From: Acholoe squamosa
Taxonomy: Eukaryota > Annelida > Polychaeta > Phyllodocida > Polynoidae
NCBI GenBank assembly: GCA_949317995.1
Contig: OX439052.1
Location: 43,334,599 to 43,398,598, forward strand
Length of the DNA stretch: 64,000 nt
Direction: 5' to 3'
The translations under genes were made by a program, and so were the position numbers. Every line of letters begins with the position of its first letter. Position 1 is the first letter of the stretch. The notes beneath the pieces were generated by a model. It searched no databases. It was not told where the DNA came from and worked only from the letters and a program-made list of their open reading frames with translations. Shown here in pieces: positions 29,612 through 40,568 of this stretch.

Positions 29612-29970
29612 ATAATATCCTTGTGAGAGAGATTAATTTCCTTCCAATTGAAGGATTTGAAAGGTGGTGAGACTTTAGAGGAAGGTTGAGAGCAGGTTCC
29701 CCTCAGAATCCAACTTTTTTGGATCCTGCAGGCTTGTCTAGAGTTAATTAGATATTTGGTAGACCGATAAATTAGTTAACTTGGTGGTTGTGTACAGAGA
29801 AGTGACTGGGGCAGAGTAGGGAAATGATATTCTCCTCTGTTTTGATGTCATATGTTTGTCATTTAAATCAATTGGGCATTTCTCTGCATCAAAGTCTTGT
29901 GTGTTTTCTATTAGAACCACAAAGGAAATTACTCATACAGATCTGAGTGTATAGTATTTAGGTGTATTTT

Positions 29971-30465
29971 GGAAGTCAATTCAGCTGTTTGCAGAGGTTT
30001 CGAAACACGGGGGGATGCCCCCCCCCAATGCCAAACCAGGGGAGCAGCCCCCCCCCTTAAAAAATGGAAACCAATATACACTCACATGGTGAACCTGGCC
30101 ATTTACTGACTAATGACCTAAAATAGCAGGAGAAATGTCTGAATTTTCAAAATTGTTCTTGAGGGCATGCCTCGAAGCCCTCTGTAAAATTGAAAGTGCT
30201 TCAATTGCTATTCTGTGAATTGTCAATCTCTGCCTGACACATCGTAGCCTCTCCAGCATTACATTGCTTCTAACACCCCTGTTTTGTAAAGGGGCCAAAC
30301 AAGGTTTGGTGGATTTGAGGGGATGGACTCTGGCAATATTTTCAAACCCTTGGCTATATATGTCGGTAAAATCCTTTTGACCCCTCTGAGGAAACAGAAA
30401 GATTTTATGTGTTTTCAATTAAAAAGCAAAAGCCCACATGTCATATAGGGTTGACCTGGGATGCA
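29971..30465. other. No gene recognised
   Basis: Has short G/C runs (GGGGGGATGCCCCCCCC around 30010-30055). A 102-codon minus-strand frame (30110-30418) lacks recognisable motifs. Confidence 0.4.
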
Positions 30466-30690
30466 TTATTAACCAATCAGATAATTCCCTGTATTCACTG
30501 CAGAATCCTTTGGGTACATCATGTAACACCTGGTACCCATCATGTAACACCTGGTATCCATCATGTTTTTTCTTATCAGTGCTTACCCTGCCAGGTGCCA
30601 GATCAAACAATGGCCGTTTCACCAGGGCACAATACAGAGCCCTATAGATTAGAGGAACGCATGCAATTGCTGGAATAATAACCACTGATA
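30466..30690 (-). repeat. F2 family copy
   Basis: CCAATCAGATAATTCCCTG, TTCACTGCAGAATCC, two tandem ACATCATGTAACACCTGGTA-like units, TCTTATCAGTGCTTACCCTG, CAAACAATGGCCG. Same blocks, same order, as 53463-53620. Confidence 0.65.
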
Positions 30691-31404
30691 ACAGTTAGCA
30701 TGTTGGGGAACAATTGTTGTGTTTATTATACACCGAAAAGATTCTTCAGTGAATAGAGGGAATTCTTTGATTGGTTGATAATGCATCCTACTTCTGCCCT
30801 ATATAATTATTATACACTCCTCCCTCGAATGAAATAAGGCGCATGATGCATCAACACATTAGCGACACCAAAATGCATAACAGCTAAACGAATAATTTAT
30901 AGCGCATAAAGCATACTCAATTCTCAAGCAAGAAAAGAAGGGTACATAATACAGAGAGGAAAATTGACTAAATGTAGAGCTAAATGATATTTATGAGGTT
31001 CATCTGACTAGGATGTGATAATAATGGCCCCTGTTTTGATTTATGGAGTCTCCACACTTCATTCATCTTCCCATTAATGTATAGGCTGCCTTTGAGACAG
31101 GGTTGTTTATAATACAAGAGATAAAGGGGATAGAGCGGATTATGGTGATATATGAGCTTATCTATGTCCTGGATGGATGGTCGACTGCACTTGTAGTTAT
31201 CCCTCTATGGGCCACTGAGGACTAAAATTTGAAAGAAAAAATGTACTCAGGTAAGACTGGGAGGTAACGCTACCCAGTCTTTCTTTGCGCCCTACCTCAG
31301 CTCTTTATGGTCATTTGCGGGGAAAACCAGGTTACTTAAGTTATTGGCACCTATTAAGAAATATTGCAAAAAAATAAAAACAGTCAATATGAAAACTTGC
31401 AGGA
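30691..31404. other. Mostly unique sequence
   Basis: A palTTAA scrap (GCGCATGATGCATCAACAC) lies at 30838-30870. Nothing coding recognised. Confidence 0.4.
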
Positions 31405-31960
31405 CTGCGGCTTTGGCCATTAAAATCGCTGCTGGGCATGCGGACATTGCCACACTGCAGGACCAAATGTCTTGCTGTAATCTCAGGATCTTGTTTGGAC
31501 CAATATAAAGGATTATACACCCTAAAATAAAAGGCATTACTGATTGTTAAGATTTAAAGAGTTGATGATTAGGATAAAGAGTTAATTCTTGTTTTCTGTC
31601 CTGACGATAATAACCTTGAGGTTTTCGGTCCTGCCAAGATCGATCCAGGCCTGCAGAGGCCGTAAATCCCCGGTCATAAGCCGGCCCCGGTCATAAGCCG
31701 GGGGGTGAGTTCAGGGAAATCCTATAAGCCGGTTTTGGTGTCAAATTTTTCCCATTTTCTCTTTATTCTATAGTAAAAAAAAACGGTCATAAGCCGGGGG
31801 GGGGGACTTTGGGAAAAATTTAGAAGTCGGTTTGGGCCCGAAATAGAAAAAAAAATCCGGCTTATGACCGGGGATTTACGGTAATAAACTCTGCATCACC
31901 GAATGGCCTGCAAGAGGAAAAAGTTTTCATGTAGACTGAAAATGCTGAAATTGACACAGA
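31405..31960 (+). repeat. F1 family copy 2, interrupted by a MITE
   Basis: ATTAAAATCGCTGCTGGGCA, GGACCAAATGTCTTGC, AAATAAAAGGCATTACTG, GGTCCTGCCAAGATCGATCC, GCCTGCAGAG, then after the insertion TAATAAACTCTGCATCACC and GAATGGCCTGCAAGAGG. Confidence 0.75.
31660..31881. mobile_element. 222-bp MITE with perfect 25-bp inverted repeats
   Basis: CCGTAAATCCCCGGTCATAA (31660 on, 25 bp including GCCGG) is exactly complemented by 31857-31881. CGGTCATAAGCCGG recurs internally. Comparison with F1 copy 1, which reads GCCTGCAGAGCAATAAGATC without interruption, shows the pre-insertion site. Confidence 0.85.
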
Positions 31961-32041
31961 CCATCTTAGATTAAAACACTTTGAAACAAAAGACTTTTCC
32001 ACCAACTATAATATAATGTTATTTTGTCTTGTATCTTTCAG

Positions 32042-32091
32042 GTACGTACTTCCACTGTTGCGTTCAATACGGCAATCGGACAGGGAGAAGG
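32042..32091 (+). CDS. Weak candidate internal exon
   Basis: A pyrimidine-rich stretch ending TGTATCTTTCAG precedes 50 bases that end at AGAAGG|GTAGGA. One frame reads TYFHCCVQYGNRTGRR, but all three frames are open over so short a span, and the donor is non-ideal. No partner exon identified. Confidence 0.12.
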
Positions 32092-34412
32092 GTAGGACCA
32101 CTTATCTAGAATATTTGGCTCTTGGTAACTCCTGAGTCTATATTACCAGGTTGGCAGTGCTGTTTTCCAAGAGGCAGTTATCCATTTGCCAATCTCCGTT
32201 TTCATTTAAACTTTAAACCAGATAAGCTTTCTTACTTTAAAACACATCCTGATGCATAAACAAGATGTTATTGTGTCCATCTAACTGAAAATTTCTAAGC
32301 AAAACTACCATTATAGGCCTACCTTTTGAAAATAAAATTGGTTTCAGGTGTAATGTTGCTCACACTGACTTCTCCATTACATAGAGCTTACTAGAGGCAA
32401 GCCTTCTGAGTCAAAGTCTTATCTCAGACTTATATTCTGATGTAATCTGGTCCAGACCACCAGAAGCATATTATTCTACGAAGCATAGGGGCTCTGGAAA
32501 TGAAATTTGAGTTGGGCCATGTGAATAGGGGACCTTCTGGACCCACCATGTTGTGCCAGTATAAATAAACAGACTAAGAAAAAGCATTATTTCTTGTTGA
32601 AACCATATCATAAGATCAGGGAGAATTCACATACCTTCCAGATTCGCATGAAAACTCACCACCTGTTGATAAATAATTTCCACCCCCTTTAAGGGTTAAT
32701 AATCATGTTAGACTGGCAGCAATGGGATGATGATAAGGAGTGAGTGCTGGACTGCTCTCTCATTACATGAACTGCCTAGTTCAGGCCTAATGCCTCCATA
32801 TCATGACACAACACCTCAGGCTTGGGCCGATCTACTCTGGTGCCCTGAGGTATAAACCCTCAGGGCACCACCATACAAGAAGCAGCAAAGCATAGTGGTC
32901 TTACGCTATATATAACGCCCCTCTTTAAGTCACAGGAACAGGGAATGGAACAGGAAATACTGCTCACTCCTCACGCGTAGGTTGCATTTTTGTAGGCTTA
33001 AGCATGTGCTTGCAAGGTTACAAGTTCAAGGTCATTTGAGTGGTTACTAGTGTCATAATGTGGCGCTTGGTATGACTGCAGTGCTGATCAGGCCAAGGGG
33101 AATAGAAGAGCCATGAGGGGTAGTGAGTTTATAGATATTCTGTCTTATAGTGGCCGCAATGTGCATCAATTCATAACTATGTCTACCCCCTGTGTCTAAG
33201 AGAGTGGCACTTTCTGACAAAGGAATGGGGGTTGGTGGGTTTAGGGGAGGCAGAAAAATATTTCAGTGAGATATCTCTGAATTTCGTCACTCTTTCAGCT
33301 TGAAGGCTGTAATAGTACATCACTTACTGACTTGCTGACTGACCAGCTGGTGGCTCCACCACTTGGACTATAGTATAACTAGATTTGAATGCCAGGGTTC
33401 CCTCTCTTCCTCCCACCATCTTGGAAGCTCTATGTACAGAGTATATGCCTCAGGAATAAATCCCTGTACATTCATTGCCTTAAACTACTTGTCTACCTTA
33501 TATCTACCAATTCAAAGGCCATGATGGCCACCAGGGCACAGGCACAGGCAGCTGACGACGGGTAGCCTCGTTTTGAGTCCAATTAGGTCATGAGGTCATG
33601 ACTTCACACGCAGTGATGGTGGTCGGCCCCTGCTGACATTGATAGTGGAATCTAAAAGACAAAGGCTGAATTAGGATCCAAGATAACAAACTTCAAGATC
33701 TAATAGAACTAGAAAGCTGGGGACCCTCAGGGTACTGTCCCTACGCCATCCATCAGTGATTGACGGCCAACAGTTTATTTTGTTTACAGTCCCATCATGG
33801 CCTTTAAGCTGAAAAAGTGATGAAAATGCGTTAAGGTCAAGAATTCGTCAGTCGCGCATGCTTCAGGCAGGTTAGAATGTGTTCATAGGAGACAATATCT
33901 AATGACATTGCACATTGTGAATCCCATAATTTATTGTGGAATTCTAGGCAGTGTCCCTTGTCCCCCAGCAATGTCTACGCCCATTGGACATCTCACAGCT
34001 TTGATATATAGTAAAAACACAGGGGTTTAAAATGAAATTTAATGTTCAAACACAGTCATATTGCCTCTGTATTCTGCGATGTTGACCCCAAACTGCTCAC
34101 AATGTCAAGCCCAAGATACACCTTATGATGTTCTATAACGTGACCTCCAATGAATAACAAACATATATAATCTCCAATTAGTGAGTTTCAAGAGAGGGGA
34201 AATTTCAATTTTCATGGGTAAAATTGGTGATTTAGAAGGGAGAATTGGGTAAATGGGAATCTCTCAGCATTACAAATGTGAGGTGGGTTGGCAGAACTCA
34301 AGGCCTGTGTTCAGCCTCCAAGATACAATCAGGTTTGGCTCTTTTTATCAAACTAATAGAGGAGCGTATTACCTTCGCTGTCCCCAGGCTATCTACTGTA
34401 TCCCTTTAGTCC
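32092..34412. other. 2.3 kb of unique-looking sequence, no gene recognised
   Basis: The least repetitive part of the window: no palTTAA and no MITE seen except a small hairpin at 32838-32870. If a gene with widely spaced exons crosses this window, this is intron-like or intergenic DNA. Confidence 0.45.
32838..32870. repeat. Perfect 13-bp hairpin with 7-nt loop
   Basis: TGGTGCCCTGAGG, loop TATAAAC, CCTCAGGGCACCA. Isolated in unique sequence, not palTTAA-related. Confidence 0.8.
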
Positions 34413-34776
34413 TTCAAAGGCCGTTAATGCAGGAGCGCATCATGCCTATTGGTCGTTATGATGCGCCAATGAAGTGCTGGTGGCGAATAAGCACCGGGGA
34501 TACAGGGGTGTCGAAAATTCAAATAATATAATTCAAGTTTTGAATGACTGCTGGGGGTAGAGCCGACTTGAAATAATTGAGCGCCCGGGCACTTATTCAG
34601 ACCAATAGTGCATTATGAGGCATTACGCCAACGCTACTGGGTTGATACACTCCCGGTGGGTCAGCATGAAGCATGATTGCAGCCCTGGCTAGTAACTCAC
34701 CAGGGCTGCATTTTTTATGCATCATGACTACCAATGGGCATGATGCATACATGGATTATCTGCATTTAAACGGTTA
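34413..34776 (+). repeat. palTTAA element interrupted by a small MITE
   Basis: TCCTTCAAAGGCCGTTAATG start, modules A and B up to 34484. It resumes with CAGACCAATAGTGCATTATG, module C and module D (GCAGCCCTGGCTAGTAACTC / ACCAGGGCTGC). The right end is GCATTTAAACGG-TTAA (34773-34776). Confidence 0.75.
34485..34598. mobile_element. 114-bp MITE with GAATAAGYRCCSGG ends
   Basis: GAATAAGCACCGGGG at the left and GCCCGGGCACTTATTC at the right are imperfect inverted repeats. Inner TTCAAATAATATAATTCAAG is near-palindromic. Nested in palTTAA. Confidence 0.65.
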
Positions 34777-34884
34777 AAACTGTGGGTAATGCCTGAAGTT
34801 TGACATTCGTTGGTAGTCATGATGCATAAATGTCGTGCCGGTGGTTCTACGCGCCCTTATGTACTTTACACCCGTTTAGCCGCA

Positions 34885-35032
34885 GGAAATCTAATGTATA
34901 AGCTGCACCTTATACACAGGGGTTTAGGATGATTTCAAGCAATTAAACTGGGTAGTGCAGAGAACTTAAAACCCCATGTATAAGCAGCCTCCACATATAT
35001 ATCAGCCACATTCTGAGTTTGGGAATTGCTGT
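34885..35032 (+). repeat. AAGCCGCACCCTGA repeat family, diverged copy
   Basis: GTATAAGCTGCACCTTATAC, AACCCCATGTATAAGCAGCC, ATCAGCCACATTCTGAGTTT. The first word is nearly the unit of the 17-bp array. Confidence 0.5.
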
Positions 35033-35384
35033 GAAAATTTAAAAAAAAATCTTTCTAACTTTCTTTCTAACCAATGCATTTTCAAAATTCAAAATCCTAT
35101 GGTCCCTTAAGGGCTACCTCTCCACTTTTGTCAATAAACATTGCGTTATAAGCGGGTTTGTTAGTCATAGACCATGATACCACAACTAGTAGCTCTGGAA
35201 ATATGGTTATCAAATAATGAATTTGTCTTTGAAATCCAATTATAATGACATCGTGGATGGTTGCCTCAATTCGTGTACAGGATTCAACTAGAACATTGGT
35301 TATTCCTCAATTACAACAGGAATTACCATAAATCACTGTGTATGACTTTTTCCTTGTTTATACCGCAGGATTTATTATCAGCTA
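35033..35384. other. No gene or repeat recognised
   Basis: AT-rich. A 72-codon frame (35261) has no recognisable features. Confidence 0.4.
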
Positions 35385-35700
35385 ATGAAATAATCCCAAC
35401 TATTCACTGTGGGCCTTTTTTTGGGAGGGGGGCAGGTGGTACCTATCTGATAGCCGTTATCAGTGATAACTGCTGGTAACCAGCTTTAGCAATGGCCGTG
35501 ACAATCTGCTACCTCGGTATAGGACACACCCTGACTTGAATTAAAGGCTATTGGCCACTAGCTGGTCTGGAGCTGGTTCCGGTGACACACACTGATAAGA
35601 TGGGACCAGCATGTCCCTGGAAGTGGGTGTTAACCAGGGATAAGGTACCCATCATGGTATGTCTTATCAATGGCTTTTAGCTCAACCAGCGAAATTCAAG
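35385..35700 (-). repeat. F2 family copy
   Basis: CAGCTAATGAAATAATCCC, ACTATTCACTGTGGGCC, GGTGGTACCTATCTGATAGC, CAGTGATAACTGCTGGTAAC, CAGCTTTAGCAATGGCCG. A second weaker copy (GAGCTGGTTCCGGTGACAC, CACTGATAAGATGGGACCAG) follows to about 35700. Confidence 0.6.
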
Positions 35701-35856
35701 ATGGTGGCTCCACTAGGCCTCCATACTGAGTCCTATCAGGGGGACTTGGATCTTGATTTGTAGCAGTTGAGCACTAATCCCATTTAAAAAAAAAACTACA
35801 ACAAAAAAGTGAAGAATAGGGGATGCCCCCCAGACTTTAGCGAGAGTCCACATGAT

Positions 35857-35960
35857 GCATGAATGCAGCCCTGATGAGTAGACTCACCAAGGCTGCATTC
35901 ATGCATCATGGCAATTCAATGGGCATGATACATGAATGCAGCTTTTACAGTGTAAAAGGG
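35857..35960 (+). repeat. palTTAA fragment with near-perfect module D hairpin
   Basis: CATGATGCATGAATGCAGCC and GGCTGCATTCATGCATCATG flank GATGAGTAGACTCACC. Only module D and the inverted module A remain, ending TGTAAAAGGG-TTAG. Confidence 0.75.
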
Positions 35961-35995
35961 TTAGAAGCACATCACAAATAAAGTCTCCTTGAGGC

Positions 35996-36266
35996 TTAAA
36001 ATTTTTTTATTGTGTTCAGGTAACGGGGTCAAAATAAAAATTAGGGTAGGTAGAATTTTTTTTTTTTTTGAGATTTTTTTGATGCTGCCCATAAATATTC
36101 GGGCCTATGCGATGCGAATTTGACGTGCGAAATTGTAAAAAAGAACTTCCATGTCTCGATAAATGCCAAAATATCGGATTTTCCCTCAAAATGCCCATAA
36201 AGATTTCAGGGTAGGGCCAAAGAATTAGGGTGGGTAGCGTTACCTGAACACAACAATTTTTTTAGG
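35996..36266. mobile_element. MITE of the TTGTTTCAGGTAACCC family, copy 3
   Basis: TTAAAATTTTTTTATTGTGT, TCAGGTAACG at the left against CGTTACCTGAACACAACAAT, TTTTTTAGG at the right; TAGGGTAGGTAG / AGGGTGGGTAG subterminal. 271 bp, A/T-rich, non-coding. Confidence 0.75.
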
Positions 36267-36479
36267 CCTGATTGAGAACACAAAGCATTGTCTGTGTTGT
36301 TAATATGAATTCTCCTCCCAGCCAGGCACTTTCAATACAGACTCCTGCGCAATATGGAATATCCCCGAACAGCGAGCACTGCAAATGAAAATGATATCTA
36401 GGTACCTTAGTGATCTGTATAGGTACACCGGCGCTTATGGAATTACCCAGGCACTATGCCTCGTGCTTATACCTAGGTA

Positions 36480-36640
36480 GCAGAGTGTCCAATGGGTGCG
36501 GCCATTACTGAAGCTGGTTACCAGCAGTTGTCAACAATTATAAGATGGGAACCAGCTGCTGCCAAAAGAGGCCTGCAGTGAATATTTGGGATTATTTTAC
36601 TGGCTGATAATTGCTAAGTTGATAAATAAGGCTAAAGCTT
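36480..36640 (+). repeat. F2 family copy, single arm
   Basis: GTCCAATGGGTGCGGCCATT, GAAGCTGGTTACCAGCAG, CTGCAGTGAATATTTGGG, TTTTACTGGCTGATAATTGC. Matches 53284-53412 in the same orientation. Confidence 0.65.
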
Positions 36641-36899
36641 TGTCAAAACTACAGTGTATTTTTCAGTTTCAGTAGTCCGATACCCACAATGCTTTATCAA
36701 CACTGCTGTTTACTCAAAGACAAGACGCTTATATACATGGGATTATGGTAGTAGCATGTGGGGATTGAATATCCCATTTCATTAAACATTCACTACACTT
36801 CCATAGTAGACCAGACCATCACTCTCTCACCTCCTAAATGTACCTTCGCACCGCTTTTTATCTTCCTCTCCCGATCATGCCTCGCCAGCATTAATCTCA

Positions 36900-37086
36900 C
36901 AGCGAGGATATTCTGTGAGAAGAGCAGGACCGGAGCGAGCGGCTCCGCACTGAATGGCTTTTTCTATTGGACGATTATTAATTCAGGCCTCCCTCTGGAG
37001 CACCCGTAACCCAATTGTGGCACATATATGAGGTGTGCCTGGACCAGTGTAGGCGTCGCCCGTCCCAATGCACCGACCGTCCAAAC
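36900..37086 (+). promoter_or_regulatory. Possible CpG-rich promoter
   Basis: CpG-rich compared with its surroundings (GACCGGAGCGAGCGG, GGCGTCGCCCGTCCC, CACCGACCGTCC), with an inverted CCAAT box (CTATTGG, 36966-36970). It leads directly into an ATG in strong context. No TATA box. Regulatory role is inference. Confidence 0.35.
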
Positions 37087-37163
37087 ATGGCCGCCGCCAC
37101 CCGTACCCTTACATCTTCATTATCCAGGTTCCGGGGCCAGGGGGCTGACAGAGGGAGGCTATG
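37087..37163 (+). CDS. Possible first coding exon with mitochondrial-presequence-like peptide
   Basis: AAACATGGCC gives an ideal start context. The frame reads MAAATRTLTSSLSRFRGQG and continues a few residues to a possible donor CTATG|GTAGGG at 37163/37164; unspliced it stops at TAG 37165. The peptide is rich in Ala, Ser, Thr and Arg with no acidic residue in its first 19 positions, as in many mitochondrial targeting signals. Next exon not identified; candidate only. Confidence 0.3.
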
Positions 37164-37954
37164 GTAGGGTTCCTGTGTAAGGGAATGTGGATAACAGGAG
37201 GATATTGTCTACCAGACATATTGCCGCTGTGTCATCATCATTCAGCGACTTAGCGCGCTTATATAGGTCAGAGCCATTTTGTATAGCGTATTCCCTTGTT
37301 TACCCCTTCAACCCTTTAAGGGCAACTAATTCATTAAGGACGAGAGCGGCAGGCGCCCAGCTGCTCTTTTGTGAACAACAGCATTTAGCTCATTGAGGGG
37401 TATCTGGCATTTTTTGAAGCAAGTTTCTATCATTATTAGTTCAAAAAGTTAAGTCTAGTGATATAAGTGAACATTTTTACTAGGTTTGAAGAAAGTTTTG
37501 TAAGTTATTATGAAACCCCCCTCTGGATGTAGTCCATAGGCTTATGCAGTCCGAGCCCACCCTCCCTTACATTTGCACTTACCCTGTGCAAAAAGTAGCG
37601 TTGGTACCGTATGTTTTTACAATTTTTTATTGGTTTGAATACATCAATTGACATAATTGTAGTTTTTTAGAGAAATTGTTTGTACAGTTTTTGAGATATC
37701 CACAAAAAACCCTCCAAAATCCCAATTGGCTAGATATTGGCCCATTGAACTCAATGCTAAAGGGCCCTACAAATGATGGCCAGTACCACAGGAAGTAGTG
37801 TTGCTACCCCAACTTTTTATTTCATATTTCAATAACACATTATGTAAAGAACAAATATTTCATATTTCAATAACATATGTAAAGAACAAATATTTCAAGT
37901 TACAAGGAAATCCTTTGTCAATTTATTTTTGGGCCACCTGGAGCCCTTGTCCTT
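37164..37954. other. No gene recognised
   Basis: AT-rich. A local tandem duplication of about 37 bp (ATTTCATATTTCAATAACA, TATGTAAAGAACAAAT) lies at 37818-37893. Confidence 0.45.
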
Positions 37955-38094
37955 AATTGCATCATGCCCATTGGTTATCATGATGCATGAATGAAGCCAA
38001 TCAAGCATCATGCCATTATGATGCACCCATGAAGTGCCAGCAAGACTGCTCGCCAGGGCTGCATTCATGCATCATTAAAGGGTTAAAGCATTAG
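37955..38094 (+). repeat. palTTAA element, degenerate
   Basis: AATTGCATCATGCCCATTGG, ATGAAGTGCCAGCAAGACTG, CAGGGCTGCATTCATGCATC, then TTAAAGGG-TTAA. Confidence 0.65.
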
Positions 38095-38272
38095 GGGCTA
38101 AAAGCGGAGAGGTGGGGAGAGGCTCATGAAGATGTTTGATAGATCAGAGGGGGGCATGATGGCGGATGACTACACAACATGCTACCAGATCATTCACTCT
38201 GCACCTGCCCCTAATATGGCGCTCTTACTCATTTTAACCCCTGTAATCCACCATTTTGTGGTATTTAAATAT

Positions 38273-38650
38273 TTAACCCTTTAAGATCCATGGATGCAGG
38301 AGTTGGTCATCACGATGCACCTATGAAGTGCTGGGAAATTGGGGCATCATACCGACCCTCCGGGTCCGCACACTAAAGAGGCAGTCCCATGAAGTGTAAG
38401 AACCTTAGGACGTCAATCAAATCCAGTCAGTCAGCATGATGCATGAATGTAGACTTGCCGAGTCACTTGCCAGGGTTGCATTCATGCATCATGACGATCA
38501 ATGGGCACGATGCATCAATGCCCATTAATGCATCATGCCCATTGGTCGTCATGATGCATCAATGAAGTGCCGGCGCGTAGTCTCATTCCTGCTGGCAGGC
38601 AGCCTTGCCGCATCATGAAGACAAACGCATCCATGCATCTTTAAAGGTTT
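38273..38650 (+). repeat. palTTAA complex (two merged copies)
   Basis: TTAACCCTTTAAGATCCATG at 38273; module C halves; module D hairpin (GAATGTAGACTTGCCGAG / GCCAGGGTTGCATTC); then a second module A and B run ending ATGCATCTTTAAAGG. Confidence 0.7.
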
Positions 38651-38859
38651 GATATGGCTTCCAGCTAAGTGTAGTTTGCCATTATTTGGCCACTGATGAG
38701 GCCCTGTTGGTGCCCCTCTGTATCTTCTTCCACCCACCACCTCTCACTCTGCCTCCGGCAAGCCGTATAATCACTGATTATAGTCTTCATGCTTCCTTTA
38801 CCCATAATTCCCTCCAAGGTATCATCCGGTCCGGCTCAAGCTAAAAGAACCTTGCCACT

Positions 38860-39060
38860 GGCATCTTGCCCAGTTTCGTCCAATCAGGGAGTTGCTTACG
38901 GCCATCGTCGGGCATAAATGAACCAATCAGCAGGCACCATGCTCTGATCTGCGGCAACTGCCCCGCAGCCAATCATTTCCTGTGCATTTAAGACGTTTAA
39001 GCCGGGGTGGCCCGGCTTCTCTAGTCCCCATTATGGGGTCTTATTACGCGTGTGGCACAT
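38860..39060 (+). promoter_or_regulatory. Three evenly spaced CCAATCA boxes
   Basis: CCAATCA at 38880-38886, 38923-38929 and 38969-38975, 43 and 46 bp apart, followed by GCATTTAAGACGTTTAAGCC. Multiple spaced CCAAT boxes are typical of NF-Y-driven, often cell-cycle, promoters. No first exon identified downstream. Confidence 0.35.
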
Positions 39061-39321
39061 AATAGCAGCCTTTTGAAGTTTGAACACCCAAACCCAGTCT
39101 AAGAAAGGCCCACTCAGCTTTTTTTCCCCGCCCACTGGAATGTAATATTGATGTTGCTGCCAACCGCTAAACGAACACTGCGGAGTGAACAATTAGACGA
39201 CACGAAGGCCATCACTTGCTCATAATTTTGCTAGTGAGTCGTTGATTTGACTAATTCCTCGAGAGTTATCCTGCATTTTTAGACTCTGCATGATGGGCTG
39301 GAAAACCTGCTAAGGTACATG

Positions 39322-39545
39322 CACTCTAAAAAAATAACTGTTGAATCTATCAGGGATCCTTGTAAATTTAACAGTGAACCACCCTAATCATATTGCAGTG
39401 AAGCAGAGTGGTTTCTACAATGGAGCCCTAGATAGATTTACGATGGTACAAGGAATCTCCTTGAAAATAACTATGGATAACAATGGCAACTTTGGGACAA
39501 GGACTTTTCTATTATTTTGATGACATTATTTTGCAGCGTAGGTGA
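39322..39545 (+). mobile_element. MITE-220 family, copy 4
   Basis: ACTCTAAAAAAATAACTGTT, GAATCTATCAGGGATCCTTG, GGTTTCTACAATGGAGCCC, TTGGGACAAGGACTTTTC, ending TTATTTTGCAGCGTAGG. Confidence 0.75.
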
Positions 39546-39899
39546 ATCCTTCAAGGTTTCAAATCATTCTATTTTTGTTGCTATGTTTATTCCCAGGCCT
39601 TGTAGGAGTAGTGGAATGAAGCTCGGGTCTTTTCCCTCACCTCTCCTCATAGATTCAATCATTCATCTCATAGATTCGGTCATCCATAGATGTGATAACT
39701 GCTGTGTTGGGCAAACAGCATGTAAAATCCTGTCTAGCTGAAGCAGCTTGTGAATACTTGCCTATACTGGGAACAGAAAGGACTTATAAATCAGTCTCTC
39801 TGCTAGATTTTATTTACAATTAGTGGAGGTACAATCAACCAAACCAAACTGAACCGAATTCCCCATACCCCACCCTTCTTACAGTCAACATTGCACCTC
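39546..39899. other. No gene recognised
   Basis: Two ATTCATCTCATAGATTC-like words (ATTCAATCATTCATCTCATA and GATTCGGTCATCCATAGATG). Nothing else. Confidence 0.4.
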
Positions 39900-40112
39900 A
39901 ACCCCTTGCATCATGCATATTGGTTGTCATGATGCACCAATGAAGTGCTGACTAGACTGCTCGCCGGCATTTCCTCGGCTCCAGCATCATGACAACCCTC
40001 CGGGAGTGTTTCAGCCCCATGGGTTGGCATAATGTTAGCCTGCAAGTTACTTGCCAAGGTTGCATCCATGCATCATGATGACCAATGGCCGTGATGCCTT
40101 AAATGAATAGGT
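39900..40112 (+). repeat. palTTAA element, degenerate
   Basis: CCCCTTGCATCATGCATATT, module B arm AATGAAGTGCTGACTAGAC, module C halves, GCAAGTTACTTGCCAAGG, ATGATGACCAATGGCCG. Confidence 0.65.
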
Positions 40113-40560
40113 TCTTCCACCATACCTTGCATATAAGGAGCATCCCACATATAAGGGCCACCCTGAGTAGTAATATCCTTCATGAATGGACAAATGAGCT
40201 TAATTGTAAATAATACTGCAATAAAGGAAATTTGTACTAAATAAAGAGTTGAACTGCCATCATGATGCATGAAAGCAGACATGAAGTGTTGATATCCTCT
40301 GACTCTAATTCCAGGTTTTTCCTGTGGATGTTCCTCCATGGCCTTAAAGCTAACCTTAGACTTAAACTGTTCTTTATTTATGCTGTTATCTGATGCCTGG
40401 ATTCATTATTCCAGGGCTGCAAACTTTTATAGCCATCATCTATTTGATATTTGGTCTGGAGTTTGTGTTAAAGTAAACAAAAAATGGCATTTAAGTATCG
40501 AAGGACAGTTTGCCATTTTACCTCTATGGTGTAACAAGGAGACGCTGACCAGATTGAGGC
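40113..40560. other. No gene recognised
   Basis: CATATAAGGAGCATCCCACA resembles the AAGCCGCACC family. A palTTAA scrap lies at 40255-40285. A long plus-strand frame (40338-40832) runs into the 72-bp array and is not convincing. Confidence 0.4.
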
Positions 40561-40568
40561 TGCATAAT

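Larger units (their letters stand above)
28387..29970 (+). repeat. Left arm of a 1.55-kb inverted duplication
   Basis: This block is repeated in inverted orientation at 43918-45455. Landmarks: GGGTCAATTGTGCCCCAATG (28639), CGGTTTATAGCCAATTAATC (28988), CCTTCCAATTGAAGGATTTG (29640), TCATTTAAATCAATTGGGCA (29860). It contains three palTTAA elements (28387-28636, 28747-28987, 29366-29611) plus non-repetitive linkers, so homology cannot be explained by palTTAA alone. Confidence 0.85.
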
